Positions 1-9,038 of a stretch of DNA of 64,000 bases are shown piece by piece (position 1 is the stretch's first letter; each line of letters opens with the position of its first letter). The notes below the pieces were generated by a model. It was not told the origin of the DNA. It saw only the letters and a list, made by a program, of their open reading frames with translations, and searched no databases. The stretch covers positions 1-64,000 of the forward strand of contig CAVVVF010000010.1 in NCBI GenBank assembly GCA_963751665.1. Direction: 5' to 3'. The translations under genes were made by a program, and so were the position numbers. The stretch is from AC-69 sp963751665 (GTDB taxonomy: Bacteria; Actinomycetota; UBA4738; HRBIN12).

Positions 1-1
1 C

Positions 2-973
2 GAGTGGGTGGGCGAGGGGTTCGGCCTCTCGCAGGGGGCCGTCGGCAGCGTGCTGGCGGCAGTCGGCACGGCCCTGCCCGAGACCGTCCTTCCCCTGATC
101 GCCATCCTGTCGGGACACGCGGCCGGGGAGGAGATCGGGATCGGGGCCATCATCGGTGCTCCCTTCATGCTCACGACCCTGGCCATGCTGGTGATCGCCG
201 TCGCGGTGCTCGCCTACGCCCGCGCGAACGGCCGGAGCTTGGAGCTCGACGGTGATCGGGTGGTCCTCCGCCAGGACCTCGGCTATTTCCTGGTGATGTA
301 CGCGCTGGCGTTGGCCGCCGGCCTCGTGCACGTGCGGCCGCTGCACTGGGTGCTCGCGGTAGTGCTCGTCGTCGGGTACGGGTTCTACGCGCGCCGGCAC
401 TTCCGGGCCCCCGTCGTGGCCCGCCTGGAGCAGGAAGGGGGGAGCGAGGTCAAGCCCCTCTATGCCTCTACCGTGCTGAAGCGACCCCGCCAGGAGCTTC
501 CGGGAAGGGCGAAGGACTCGACGAACTGGCCGACCTTCCTCCAGGTCGCGGTGGCGTTGATCCTGATCGTGGGGGGCGCCCGGCTGTTCGTGGACGCCGT
601 GGACGTCATTGCGGACCGGTTCGGCCTGTCGCCCCTGGTGTTCGCCCTGCTGGTGGCCCCCGTCGCCACCGAGCTCCCCGAGAAGTTCAATAGCGTGATC
701 TGGGTCCGCCGCCGCAAGGACACGCTGGCCCTGGGGAACATGACGGGGGCCATGGTGTTCCAGTCGTCGTTCCCGGTCACGGTGGGACTCCTGCTGACAC
801 CGTGGCACCTGGCCCACGAGGCCCTGGTTGCCGGAGTCATCGCCCTGGCGGCGGGGATGGTCCTGTACCTCACGATCCGCGTTCGGCGGCGGTTCTCGGC
901 GCCCCTGTTGCTCCTGCAGGGCGGCTTCTACGCGACGTACGTCGTGTACGTGCTTACCAGACCCGGAGCGTGA
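2..973 (+). CDS. Sodium/calcium exchanger (CaCA) family membrane protein, 5' end missing
   Basis: The reading frame is open at the left edge, so the N-terminus is missing. What remains (about 323 residues) carries both halves of the CaCA antiporter fold. The first alpha-repeat shows GSVLAAVGTALPET near the start, and the second shows LLVAPVATELPEKFNS followed by LGNMTGAMVFQSS near residue 210. Each repeat has the conserved acidic residue after a Pro/Leu turn that binds the cation in this family. About eight hydrophobic segments flank a charged cytoplasmic loop at residues 130-175. It probably exchanges Ca2+ (or another cation) for Na+ or H+ at the cytoplasmic membrane. It ends 4 nt before the stop of the convergent LCP gene. 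The ion specificity cannot be read from sequence. Confidence 0.85.
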   Translation, partial: EWVGEGFGLSQGAVGSVLAAVGTALPETVLPLIAILSGHAAGEEIGIGAIIGAPFMLTTLAMLVIAVAVLAYARANGRSLELDGDRVVLRQDLGYFLVMYALALAAGLVHVRPLHWVLAVVLVVGYGFYARRHFRAPVVARLEQEGGSEVKPLYASTVLKRPRQELPGRAKDSTNWPTFLQVAVALILIVGGARLFVDAVDVIADRFGLSPLVFALLVAPVATELPEKFNSVIWVRRRKDTLALGNMTGAMVFQSSFPVTVGLLLTPWHLAHEALVAGVIALAAGMVLYLTIRVRRRFSAPLLLLQGGFYATYVVYVLTRPGA

Positions 974-977
974 GCCG

Positions 978-1926
978 CTAGCCGAGGAGGCTCGCGTTGG
1001 GGCTCGGCGGGATGTTCCGCTTGGAGACGAGCCCGTCCCTCTTCATGTCGTCGAAGATCGTCTGGGCCTGGCTGGACAGGTTGACGATGGAGATCCCGCC
1101 GGCCGTCCCGGTGCTGCCCGGGGCGACCACGTTCTCCACCTGCTTGGGGTTCACCAAGGTGCAGGTGAAAGCGAGCGCGAGCACCTCGTCGAGCGGGGCC
1201 TCGGTCTGCACGTTGCGAAAGCCCCCGGCGACCCACGTGAGCAACCGGCTCGGGTCCTTGTTGAACTCCTTGCGGAACTGCGCCAGGGCCGCGATGAGCA
1301 GCCTCCCTCCGTCCTCGGACCGGCCGAAGTCGCCCGCGGGCAGGCTGTGCCGGTCCCGGGCGAAGGCCAGGGCCTCGCCGCCTCTTAGCTTCTGGACGCC
1401 CGGGCTCGAAATTGGAGCCTGAGGCCGAGTCCTGCATGGCGAAGGGGACGTCCACGGTCAGGCCCCCGATCGAGTTGATCATGGCCTGGAAGCCCCAGAA
1501 CGTGGTGAGGGCCCAGTAGTCGAGCTTGATCCCGGTGAGGCTCTCGACGGTCTGCACGAGGAGTGGTGGTCCGCCGTAGAACATCGCGGAATTGATCTTC
1601 GCGGTTCCGCGTCCGGGGATCTCGACGTACGAGTCGCGGGGGATGCCCAGGATGGCCGCCTTGTGCTTGGCAGGGACGATCGACACGATGTGGATCGAGT
1701 CGGCCAGTGAGCGCTCGACGTCGTCGCCCGGCCGCGCGCCGCTCCCGATGAACAGGATGAAGATCGGCTTCGAGCCGTCGAGCGCCGGCACGTAGCCAGC
1801 GTGTGCTTGCTCGATCTCGAAGAGCGGTTGGGCTGCAGCGGGTTCGGGCGGGGTCACCGCGCCGATCGTCGACCCGGCGATCCACGCCGCCATGGCCAGG
1901 GATGCGAGCGCGATCCGGCGCCTCAC
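978..1926 (-). CDS. LytR-CpsA-Psr (LCP) family cell-wall ligase, one frameshift
   Basis: An N-terminal signal/anchor segment (about residues 5-32, ending in an Ala-rich stretch) precedes an LCP domain. Diagnostic LCP motifs are GIPRDSYVEIPGRGTAKIN (pyrophosphate-binding Arg/Asp) and LTGIKLDYWALTTFWGFQ, then GGLTVDVPFAM. LCP proteins move glycopolymers from a lipid carrier onto peptidoglycan outside the membrane. An extra base near 1395-1400 moves the rest into another frame, where the C-terminal part (LLTWVAGGFRNVQTEAPLD onwards) continues to the stop at 978. The start ATG overlaps the stop of the upstream gene by 4 nt, so the two are translationally coupled. The acceptor polymer is unknown. 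Confidence 0.85.
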
Positions 1927-2618
1927 GAGGCCGCCGCCGTCGGGCTGGAGGACGGGCCGGGCGAGGGCACCACCTCGTGGTCGTCTCGGCTGACGCTGAA
2001 CGCATACACCAACCAGCCATCGGAGGCCTGTCGCAGGAAATACTGGCCGGTGCTCACGACGAGGATGGGCGCCCCGACCTTGGCGGTCGCTAGGGCCTTG
2101 AACTTCACGATGGCCACCGCCGTGGCCGGCTTGTTGGTCCTGTCGAGCAAGACTTTCACGCTGAGCGTGCCGAGGGGTTGGTCGACCGTGTCGAACCGAT
2201 CGCCCGCGGACGGACCGAGGGTGATGGTCGTTCCGGCCTGCTGCGCGGCTGCCTGGGACCCGTCCTCGAACAGGGGCCAGACCTCGTCGTAGGAGCCGTC
2301 GCGCCAGTTGGCGGGGTCCAGGAAGGCCTCCGTGTACAGCGTGGTCATCGTGTCGCCGACCTGGCCGGCCACGTCCCGGGCAGCGGAGTCGAACTGGTTT
2401 GGCTTCTTGTCGGTGACGAGGATGGGGATCGCCCTGGTCACGCGGAAGTCGAAGGCCGGGATGGTGTCGTCCTCACCGTCGAGGATCCCTCCGCCGCCGC
2501 CTCCGCCTCGGAACAGGAGGAACAGGACAACGCCCAGCGCGACGAGCGCCGTGGGAACGATCCACACCGCGGGGGGGAAGCGCCGCTGGGGGGTCGGGCG
2601 ATGGCGGCCTTCTACCAA
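1923..2618 (-). CDS. Single-pass membrane protein of unknown function, coupled to LCP gene
   Basis: 231 residues. A short basic N-terminus is followed by one membrane segment (about residues 17-36), a run of seven glycines, and an extracytoplasmic domain of about 180 residues. The tail is Pro/Ser-rich and ends in SSSPTAAAS. I recognise no catalytic motif. The domain contains alternating beta-type segments such as VAIVKFKALATAKV, and its middle (TLYTEAFLDPANWRDGSYDE) resembles the small NTF2-like or lipoprotein-type extracellular domains often found near cell-wall genes; this is a weak impression only. Its stop overlaps the LCP start by 4 nt, which suggests a shared role at the cell envelope. 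Confidence 0.7.
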   Translation of the reverse strand: MVEGRHRPTPQRRFPPAVWIVPTALVALGVVLFLLFRGGGGGGGILDGEDDTIPAFDFRVTRAIPILVTDKKPNQFDSAARDVAGQVGDTMTTLYTEAFLDPANWRDGSYDEVWPLFEDGSQAAAQQAGTTITLGPSAGDRFDTVDQPLGTLSVKVLLDRTNKPATAVAIVKFKALATAKVGAPILVVSTGQYFLRQASDGWLVYAFSVSRDDHEVVPSPGPSSSPTAAAS

Positions 2619-2717
2619 ATCGCGGCAGAGGTTACCGGCGCGAGCGAGTTCTCACAACCACCTCGCGGGTCTCGACTCGCGCATCGCGTTTCCGGATAGC
2701 ATGGAGACGTCAAGAGG

Positions 2718-4091
2718 GTGAGCCGGGAAGTCTGGTCGGCATGGGGTGAACCGTGCCGAACCAGCACGAACCGGGTCACAGCAGGCGTCCGATCGACATG
2801 GTCCCGATCCGACCGCCCCATCCCCCGCAGGGTCGTCCGGCCGCTCCAGGCGTTCCTCGCCGAGGAGGCCGCGGGCGGGATGGTCCTCCTCTCAGCCGCG
2901 GCCGCCGCCTTGGTCTGGGCGAATGGCCCGTGGCGCTCCTCCTACCAGGAGGTCTGGCAGACGGCCCTCAGCGTTCACCTCGGCCCCTGGGGGATCACGG
3001 AGTCGCTTCGGGGGTGGGTGACCGAGGGCCTCATGGCCCTGTTCTTTCTCGTCGCCAGCTTGGAGATCAAGCGAGAGGTGCTGACCGGGGAGCTCCGGCA
3101 CCGGCGCGCCGCCCTCCTGCCGGTCGTGGCCGCGGTGGGGGGCATGGTTCTGCCAGCCCTGATCTATCTCGCGTTCAACCCGCATCCCCCGGCCTCCCAG
3201 GGTTGGGGGGTCGTGATGCCCACCGACCTGGCGTTCGCCCTCGGCATCCTGGGGCTCGCCTCGACGCGGATCCCCGCTGGGTTGAGGGCGTTCGTCCTTG
3301 CCTTGGCGATCATCGACGACCTGGGCTCGATCCTCGTGGTCGCGCTGTTCTACTCTGCCGGGATCGATTGGGGCGCCGTCGCCTTCGCCGCCGTGCTGGG
3401 CGCCGCCACCGTTGGTCTGCGTCAGATCCAGGTCCGGGCCATCGCGGCCTATCTCCTCCTTGGAGTCGGGATGTGGATCGCGCTGCACGGCTCCGGCATC
3501 TCCCCGACCCTCGCCGGCGTGGCTCTGGGGGTCCTCACGCCTGCCACGGCGTTCCAGCGCCCCAAGGCGGTGAGCCAGGAGGCCCACCGCGTTGCCGACG
3601 CGACCGTCGACGATCCTGAGCCACCGGACGCCGACGCCGCGCAGTGGCTCTACCTCGCCGAGCTATCGAAGGAAGCGGTATCTCCGCTCACTCGGTTGGA
3701 GACCGTCCTGCATCATTGGACGAGCTTCCTGGTGCTCCCGCTCTTCGCCTTGGCGAACGCGGGGGTCCTGCTGTCGGCGAGCGCGCTGGTCGACGCGGCG
3801 AGGAGCCCCGTCGCCGTCGGGATCGTGGTGGCCAGGCTGGTGGGCAAGACCGCGGGCATCTCCCTCGCCGCGTTCCTCGCGGTCCGTCTGTTGAACGCTC
3901 GACTGCCCGCGAACGTCGGGACCCGCCACGTCGTGGGTGCTGCGGCGGCGGCGGGGATCCCGTTCACCGTCTCGATCTTCATCTCGGAACTGGCATTGCC
4001 CGCGTCGCTCGTCCAGGTGGCAACGATTGGGGTGCTCGCCGCGGCTGTGCTGTCGGGTGCGCTCGCGCTCCTGATCCTTCGTTGGCCCTAG
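2718..4091 (+). CDS. nhaA: Na+/H+ antiporter NhaA
   Basis: About 400 residues of NhaA sequence after an unusual 40-residue N-terminal lead. The family signatures are intact: VVMPTDLAFALGILGL (the first essential Asp in the broken helix IV) and LAIIDDLGSILVVALFY (the paired Asp residues of helix V). The N-terminal helix motif FFLVASLEIKREVLTGEL and the C-terminal AAGIPFTVSIFISELAL are also present, with about 12 membrane helices. It exports Na+ (or Li+) in exchange for protons. The GTG at 2718 gives the full frame; the family homology begins near residue 42, so a later start is possible. A TAGCAT box lies at 2697-2702. No frameshift is seen. Confidence 0.93.
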   Translation: MSREVWSAWGEPCRTSTNRVTAGVRSTWSRSDRPIPRRVVRPLQAFLAEEAAGGMVLLSAAAAALVWANGPWRSSYQEVWQTALSVHLGPWGITESLRGWVTEGLMALFFLVASLEIKREVLTGELRHRRAALLPVVAAVGGMVLPALIYLAFNPHPPASQGWGVVMPTDLAFALGILGLASTRIPAGLRAFVLALAIIDDLGSILVVALFYSAGIDWGAVAFAAVLGAATVGLRQIQVRAIAAYLLLGVGMWIALHGSGISPTLAGVALGVLTPATAFQRPKAVSQEAHRVADATVDDPEPPDADAAQWLYLAELSKEAVSPLTRLETVLHHWTSFLVLPLFALANAGVLLSASALVDAARSPVAVGIVVARLVGKTAGISLAAFLAVRLLNARLPANVGTRHVVGAAAAAGIPFTVSIFISELALPASLVQVATIGVLAAAVLSGALALLILRWP

Positions 4092-4183
4092 GAAGGTCAG
4101 CGAGCCTCAAATTGACGGAGGACCTTGAGGCTGGCGACCGCTCCGGGGGCCGCCGGCCGAGTTCGATGGGCGCGAGTTCCTCC

Positions 4184-4189
4184 TATAAT
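4184..4189 (+). promoter_or_regulatory. Putative -10 box (TATAAT) upstream of hppA
   Basis: A perfect consensus TATAAT stands out in very GC-rich DNA, 53 nt before the hppA ATG. No good -35 box is visible at 16-18 nt upstream, so this would be a -10-dominated promoter with a leader of about 45 nt. Confidence 0.45.
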
Positions 4190-4242
4190 CGGTCCGTTTC
4201 CGCTGGATAGAGGGTCTTCTCTCGCACCACCGAGGGGGTTGC

Positions 4243-6524
4243 ATGCACGTCCTGGCCGCCGAAGGCGGGCCCATCAACGCGGTCTTCGGCTCCTTCGAGG
4301 ACCGGGCCCTGTGGGTGGTGCTCGGCCATCTCACTCGTGGCCCTGGTGTTCGCCTATTACCTGGTCCGCGAGGTCCTGGCCGCTCCCGAGGGCACCGAGA
4401 AGATGAAGGAGATCGCCCGGGCCATCCAGGAGGGGAGCCGGGCTTACCTGAATCGCCAGTTCCGAACGGTCGGCGTCTTCCTCGCGCTTCTGACCGTGGC
4501 CCTGTTCTTCATCCTCCCGGTGCCGAGCGGCACGGCTCACGGCGTCATGTTCGTCCGGGTCGGGCGGTCGCTCGCGTTCATCCTGGGCGCCGTGTTCTCT
4601 GCCGTCACCGGGTTCACCGGCATGTGGCTGGCCGTGCGGGCGAACGTCCGGGTGGCCAACGCGGCCCGGGAGTCCGGCCTGCGGCGGGCCCTTCGGCTCG
4701 CGTTCCGGACGGGCGGCGTGGCCGGCATGTTCACCGTGGGCCTGGGACTCCTCGGCGCCACCGTGATCCTGATGATCTACAAGTCCGATGCCACGAGCGT
4801 GCTGGTCGGGTTCGGGTTCGGCGGCGCGCTGCTGGCGATGTTCATGCGGGTGGGCGGCGGGATCTTCACCAAGGCCGCCGACGTGGGCGCCGACCTGGTG
4901 GGCAAGGTCGAGCAGGGGATCCCCGAGGACGACCCCCGCAACGCCGCGACGATCGCCGACAACGTCGGCGACAACGTCGGGCGACTGCGCCGGCATGGCC
5001 GCCGACCTGTTCGAGTCCTACGAGGTCACGCTGGTCGCCTCGCTGATCCTGGGCGCCGCGGCCTTCGCGGGCTCGCCGCAGGGCGCGATCATCGGCGTGA
5101 TGTTCCCGCTGTTCGTCCGGGCCGATCGGCGTGATGACCTCGATCGTCGGGATCCTGGCGGTGTCGCCCCGCGCAGCGAGAACGAGCCCGGGATGCGGGC
5201 GATCAACCGCGGGTTCTTCATCTCCGCGGCGCTCTCGGCGGCCGCCGTGTTCGTCCTGTCCGGCGTGTACATGAAGAGCTACCGGCCGGCGGTGGCCGTG
5301 CTGTTCGGGCTGATCCTGGCCGGCCTGATCCAGGTCCTCACCGAGTACTTCACCGACCGAAGAAGGCCGGTGAAGGAGATCGCCGAGGCGACCCTGACCG
5401 GGCCGGCCACCACGATCCTGTCCGGGCTTCTCCGTGGGGCTGGAGTCGACCGTGTGGGCGTCCTGGTCGATCGGCGCGGCCGTGATCTCGGCGTTCGCGC
5501 TCGGGCGACACCACCGCCGAGCGCCTGTACTTCATCTCGCTGACCGGCATGGGGATGCTCACGACGGTCGGGGTCATCGTGTCGATGGACACGTACGGCC
5601 CGATCTCCGACAACGCGCACGGGCATCGCCGAGATGTCGGGCGGTCTGGGCGAGCGGGCCGACGAGATCATGACCGGCCTCGACGCCGTCGGGAACACCA
5701 CCAAGGCCATCACGAAGGGGATGGCGATCGCCACCGCGGTCATCGCCGCGACGTCGCTGTTCGGCTCGTTCGCCGAGGAGGCCTGCGGGGCCGCCGGCTC
5801 CGACTTCCTCGGTTCGTGTGGACCATCCCGACGTGCTGGTCGGCCTGCTGCTCGGCGGCTGCCGTGCCGTTCCTGTTCGCCTCGCTGCTATCCGGGCCGT
5901 GGGGCGGGCCGCTTCGCAGGTGGTGGTCGAGGTCCGCAACCAGTTCCGGGACCACCCGGGGATCATGGAGTACAAGGAGAAGCCGGACTACGCGCGCGGT
6001 GGTCGACATCTGCACGAGGACGTCGCTCCGGGAGCTGACGACCCCGGGGCTGCTCGCCGTGCTCTCTCCGATCGATCGTCGGGTTCTGCCTGAAGGCCGA
6101 GGCGCTCGGGGCGTTCCTGGTCGGCGCCATCCTCACCGGGCAGTTGCTCGCCGTGATGCTGTCGAACGCCGGCGGCGCGTGGGACAACGCGAAGAAGTTG
6201 GTCGAGGGGGGCAACTACGGCGGCAAGGGGAGCGAGCGCCACAAGGCCGCCATCATCGGAGACACGGTCGGCGACCCGTTCAAGGACACGGCGGGCCCCG
6301 CGCTGAACCCGCTGATCAAGGTGATGAACCTGGTGTCGCTCCTGATCGTGCCGCTCGTGGTCGCAGTACGCCGACGACCGGGCAAGCGAGGCTGGGGGAT
6401 CGCCATCGCGGTCGGCTGCGCGATCGTGCTCGGGGCCATGATCTGGTACTCGAAGACCCGCAAGCCGGAGTTGCTGGTGCCGGCGGACGAGACGCCCGCC
6501 CGGCAGGGCGCCTCGGTCTCCTAA
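4243..6524 (+). CDS. hppA: Membrane-bound proton-translocating pyrophosphatase, multiply frameshifted
   Basis: Pumps H+ using pyrophosphate hydrolysis. Pieces in all three frames join into one protein of about 760 residues, the usual family length. Diagnostic parts are EGSRAYLNRQF, the substrate motif DVGADLVGKVEQGIPEDDPR, the following TIADNVGDNVGDCAG (after removing one extra G near 4985), and the C-terminal AAIIGDTVGDPFKDTAGPAL. At the K+-dependence switch the sequence reads GNTTKAITKG, with Lys and Thr where K+-dependent enzymes carry Ala; in this family that marks the K+-independent, H+-pumping class. About ten single-base indels are needed (near 4325, 4985, 5125, 5430, 5510, 5620, 5815, 5865, 5995, 6075). 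Most are one extra base, so they look like sequence error. Confidence 0.93.
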
Positions 6525-6578
6525 CCTGATCGGTCCGGGAACTTGCGGCCGCCCGCTCCACCCTCTTCGATATCGCGG

Positions 6579-6948
6579 ATGAGCGTCCTGGACCCCTTCC
6601 GGCGGTTCCTCCTCCGCATGGCCGAGACCGACGAGGCGCGCCTGGCCGAGGAGATCCGGAATGGGCGGCGACGGTCCCGGGCACGGTCCGGATCCGGGAC
6701 GCTCCCACCGGAGCCGGGTCAAGGTCGGCCGGCGTGGTGAAGCGGATCACGGTTCGGCCCCTGGAGGGACATCGAGTCGCTCGAGGCCCTCATCACCGAC
6801 GGGACCGGTGAGGTTGTCGGTCCTGTGCATGGGCCGGCGGTCCATCGGCGGGCTCACCCTGGGGACGCGGATCGTCGTCGAAGGGGTCGTGGCCGAAAAG
6901 CGCGGCGGCCTGAAGATGGTGAACCCAACGTTCGAGTTCGCCGCTTAG
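6579..6948 (+). CDS. OB-fold nucleic-acid-binding domain protein, frameshifted
   Basis: About 122 residues split over three frames. It begins MSVLDPFRRFLLRMAETDEA with acidic residues (EARLAEEI), continues as a beta-barrel segment VVKRITVRPLEGIESLEAL (after correcting an extra base near 6765), and ends MGRRSIGGLTLGTRIVVEG and KMVNPTFEFAA. This matches the small actinobacterial OB-fold proteins usually found beside trkA and APC permease genes, as in Streptomyces. Function is unproven; the fold suggests binding of nucleic acid. Here the kdp block separates it from the trkA genes. At least two indels (about 6690 and 6765) are needed, plus one near 6820. Confidence 0.7.
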
Positions 6949-6989
6949 GCCGCGGCCGGCCCGCCGCTGGCGCTCCCGCTATCGGCGTC

Positions 6990-8172
6990 GTGGAGGAGCG
7001 GCCGGCGGAGCGAGACGGCGCGAGGACACGGGCGGGGAATCGGTCGAAGCCCTCGTCGGGCGCGAGGTTCCCGAGCCCATCGCTGGCCCCCAGCTGGACC
7101 CGGGATCAGGCGGTCGCCGCAAGCGGGCGCCGCTCCGCGTGTACCTGGGCGCGGCGCCCGGGGTGGGCAAGACCTACGCGATGCTGTCCGAGGGCCGGCG
7201 GAGGAAGACCGCGGCACCTCGGTCGTCGTCGGCCTGGGCCGAGACCTACGGCCGTCCCCACGGTCAAGATCCTCGAGGGCCTGGACCTGGTGCCGCCGCG
7301 GCCGGTGACGTATCGCGGTCGATCTTCGACGAGATGGACGCGGCGGCGTCGTCGAACGCCACCCGGAGGTCGCCCTGGTGGACGAGCTGGCCCACACGAA
7401 CATCCCCGGCAGCCGCCGCGCCAAGCGGTGGGAGGACGTCCTCGATCTCCTGCCGCCGGGATCGAGGTCATCACCACCGTGAACGTCCAGCACATCGAGA
7501 GCCTGAACGACGTGGTCGCCGACATACCGGCATCCGCCAGCGCGAGACGGTGCCGGACTGGGTGGTGGACCTGGCGGATCAGATCGAGCTGGTCGACATG
7601 TCCCCCACGCCCTTCGGCGCCGGATGATGCACGGCAACGTCTATCCGGACCCGCGGAAGGCGGAGATCGCCCTCCAGCGGTTCTTCACCACCGAGAACCT
7701 GACCGCCCTTCGCGAGCTCGCCCTGATGCGGGTGGCGAACCAGGTTGACGAGACGCTGCTCGCCAGATGGTCGAAGGTCGAAGGTTCCGGAGACCCGGGA
7801 GCGGGTCCTGGTGTGCGTGTCCCGGCAGGAGCTCTCCGAGTGACCTCGTCCGCCGAGGGGCGCGGATCGCCCAGCGGGCCCGGGGGGAGCTCCTCGTCGT
7901 GCACGTGCGTGAGGGCCACGACCGCGGTGCCTCCTGGCTGAAGGACGTCGCTCGGTTGACCCAGGACCTGGGGGGGACCTTCGACGTCATCGACTCGGAC
8001 GAACCGGTCGACGCGGTCCTGGGTTTCGCCTACCGGCAGTTCGTGACGCAGATCCTGGTGGGCGAGCCCTCGATCGGGATGGCAGGAGCTCCTCCGCGGC
8101 TCGTTCGTCGACGAGCTCATCCGCAAGGCCACGAACATCGACATCCACGTGATCGCGCGGCGAGAGCGCTGA
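6990..8172 (+). CDS. Free-standing KdpD sensor domain with Usp domain (no kinase part), frameshifted
   Basis: The reconstructed protein (about 390 residues) starts with GTG, has an acidic lead, then the KdpD N-terminal domain with Walker A GAAPGVGKTYAML, the VALVDELAHTNIPG strand and the TTVNVQHIESLNDVV motif. It then shows a universal-stress-protein domain (RVLVCVSRQELSSDLVRRG, a Usp beta-strand LLVVHVREG, then QILVGEPS) and ends with IDIHVIARRER. In full-length KdpD this cytoplasmic part senses K+ and/or nucleotide and precedes DUF4118 and the kinase. Here it stops after the Usp domain; two separate DUF4118 kinases lie downstream at 13 and 19 kb. Seven or more indels are required. The gene is convergent with the kdp operon. 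Confidence 0.82.
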
Positions 8173-8323
8173 TCGCGACGGGCGGAGCCGAACGCTGCGC
8201 CAGCCGCTTGCCCGCCGGCCGCGGGACGACGAACGACGTCCCGGCACGAGTCGCCATCCCCTCGCGCGGTGAGCCAGCGAGTGACGCGTCACCACGATCC
8301 CCCGCGCTCCGTCATCCTCGCGA

Positions 8324-9038
8324 CTACGCCGCTGCCTGCCGCAGCGGCCAGCCGAGGCGAACACGACCAGCTCGCTCGACCCGGCGCAGCGCGGGGCTCG
8401 CCGCGTCGAATCCGGAGCGGTTCGCCCCAGGAGCAGCACGGTCCTGGTTGAGGTCCTTCACCTCGGACCAACCCCTGTAGCGCAGGTTCAGCTCGAGCAC
8501 GTTCACGCGCGGCTCGCCGAGGAATCCGAGGGTGCGCCTTCCGTGTGGCCATCGATCAACGCGTGACCCGCGAGGGGGATGCCGCGAGCCGCAGCGATCC
8601 GAGGTGCCTGGAAGGGCGGCATCCCGAGATGTCCGGGTCGAGCCCGCTGGCCGACGCGGTGAGCAGGTCGACCGGGATCGCCGAGGCCGTCAACCCGGGG
8701 TGGTAGGGACCCTCCAGCTCAGGATGGCCTCGGCGCGCTGCGCTGATGTCGCCGGCCAGCTCGCGGGAGAGCGGCCCGAGGTTCGATCCCGACGACGTGG
8801 AGGCGTCGTAGGGCGTGGACGTCGCCGACGGGCGACCGTAGAACCACTCGGGGCCCTGCCATTCCTGACCGATCAGCGCGCTTCCGATGACGCGGCCGTC
8901 GGCGTGCACCAGCGAGCCGTCCGCCTTGGCCCCGAAGGCCAGCTGGGCGATCCCCGTCATGGCCAGCGGGTAGATCAATCCGGTGAGGGCCGCCAGGACG
9001 ACGGTCGCGATCAGGGCCCGGAGCGCGTTGCGCATCAT
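8324..9038 (-). CDS. kdpC: K+-transporting ATPase subunit C, frameshifted 3' end
   Basis: KdpC stabilises nucleotide binding in the Kdp pump. It begins MMRNALRALIATVVLAALTG (the single N-terminal helix), followed by YPLAMTGIAQLAFG, GSALIGQEW, WFYGRPSAT and the conserved LLTASASGLDPDIS. After indels near 8560-8640 the conserved tail appears in other frames: IDGHTEGRTLGFLGEPR and NVLELNL near 8500-8480. Normal KdpC ends a few residues later; here the frame runs on to 8324, giving a tail about 45 residues longer, so the true stop may be hidden by another indel. The ATG overlaps the kdpB stop as ATGA. Confidence 0.88.

Noticed and set aside
1923..2618. Assigning a named function to the LCP-coupled membrane protein
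   Set aside because: Topology is clear but no family motif could be recognised, so naming it would be a guess.
8173..8323. A separate small minus-strand gene at 8324-8506
   Set aside because: Its N-terminal residues NVLELNL with upstream TEGRTLGFLGEPR are the conserved end of KdpC in a shifted frame, so it belongs to kdpC.
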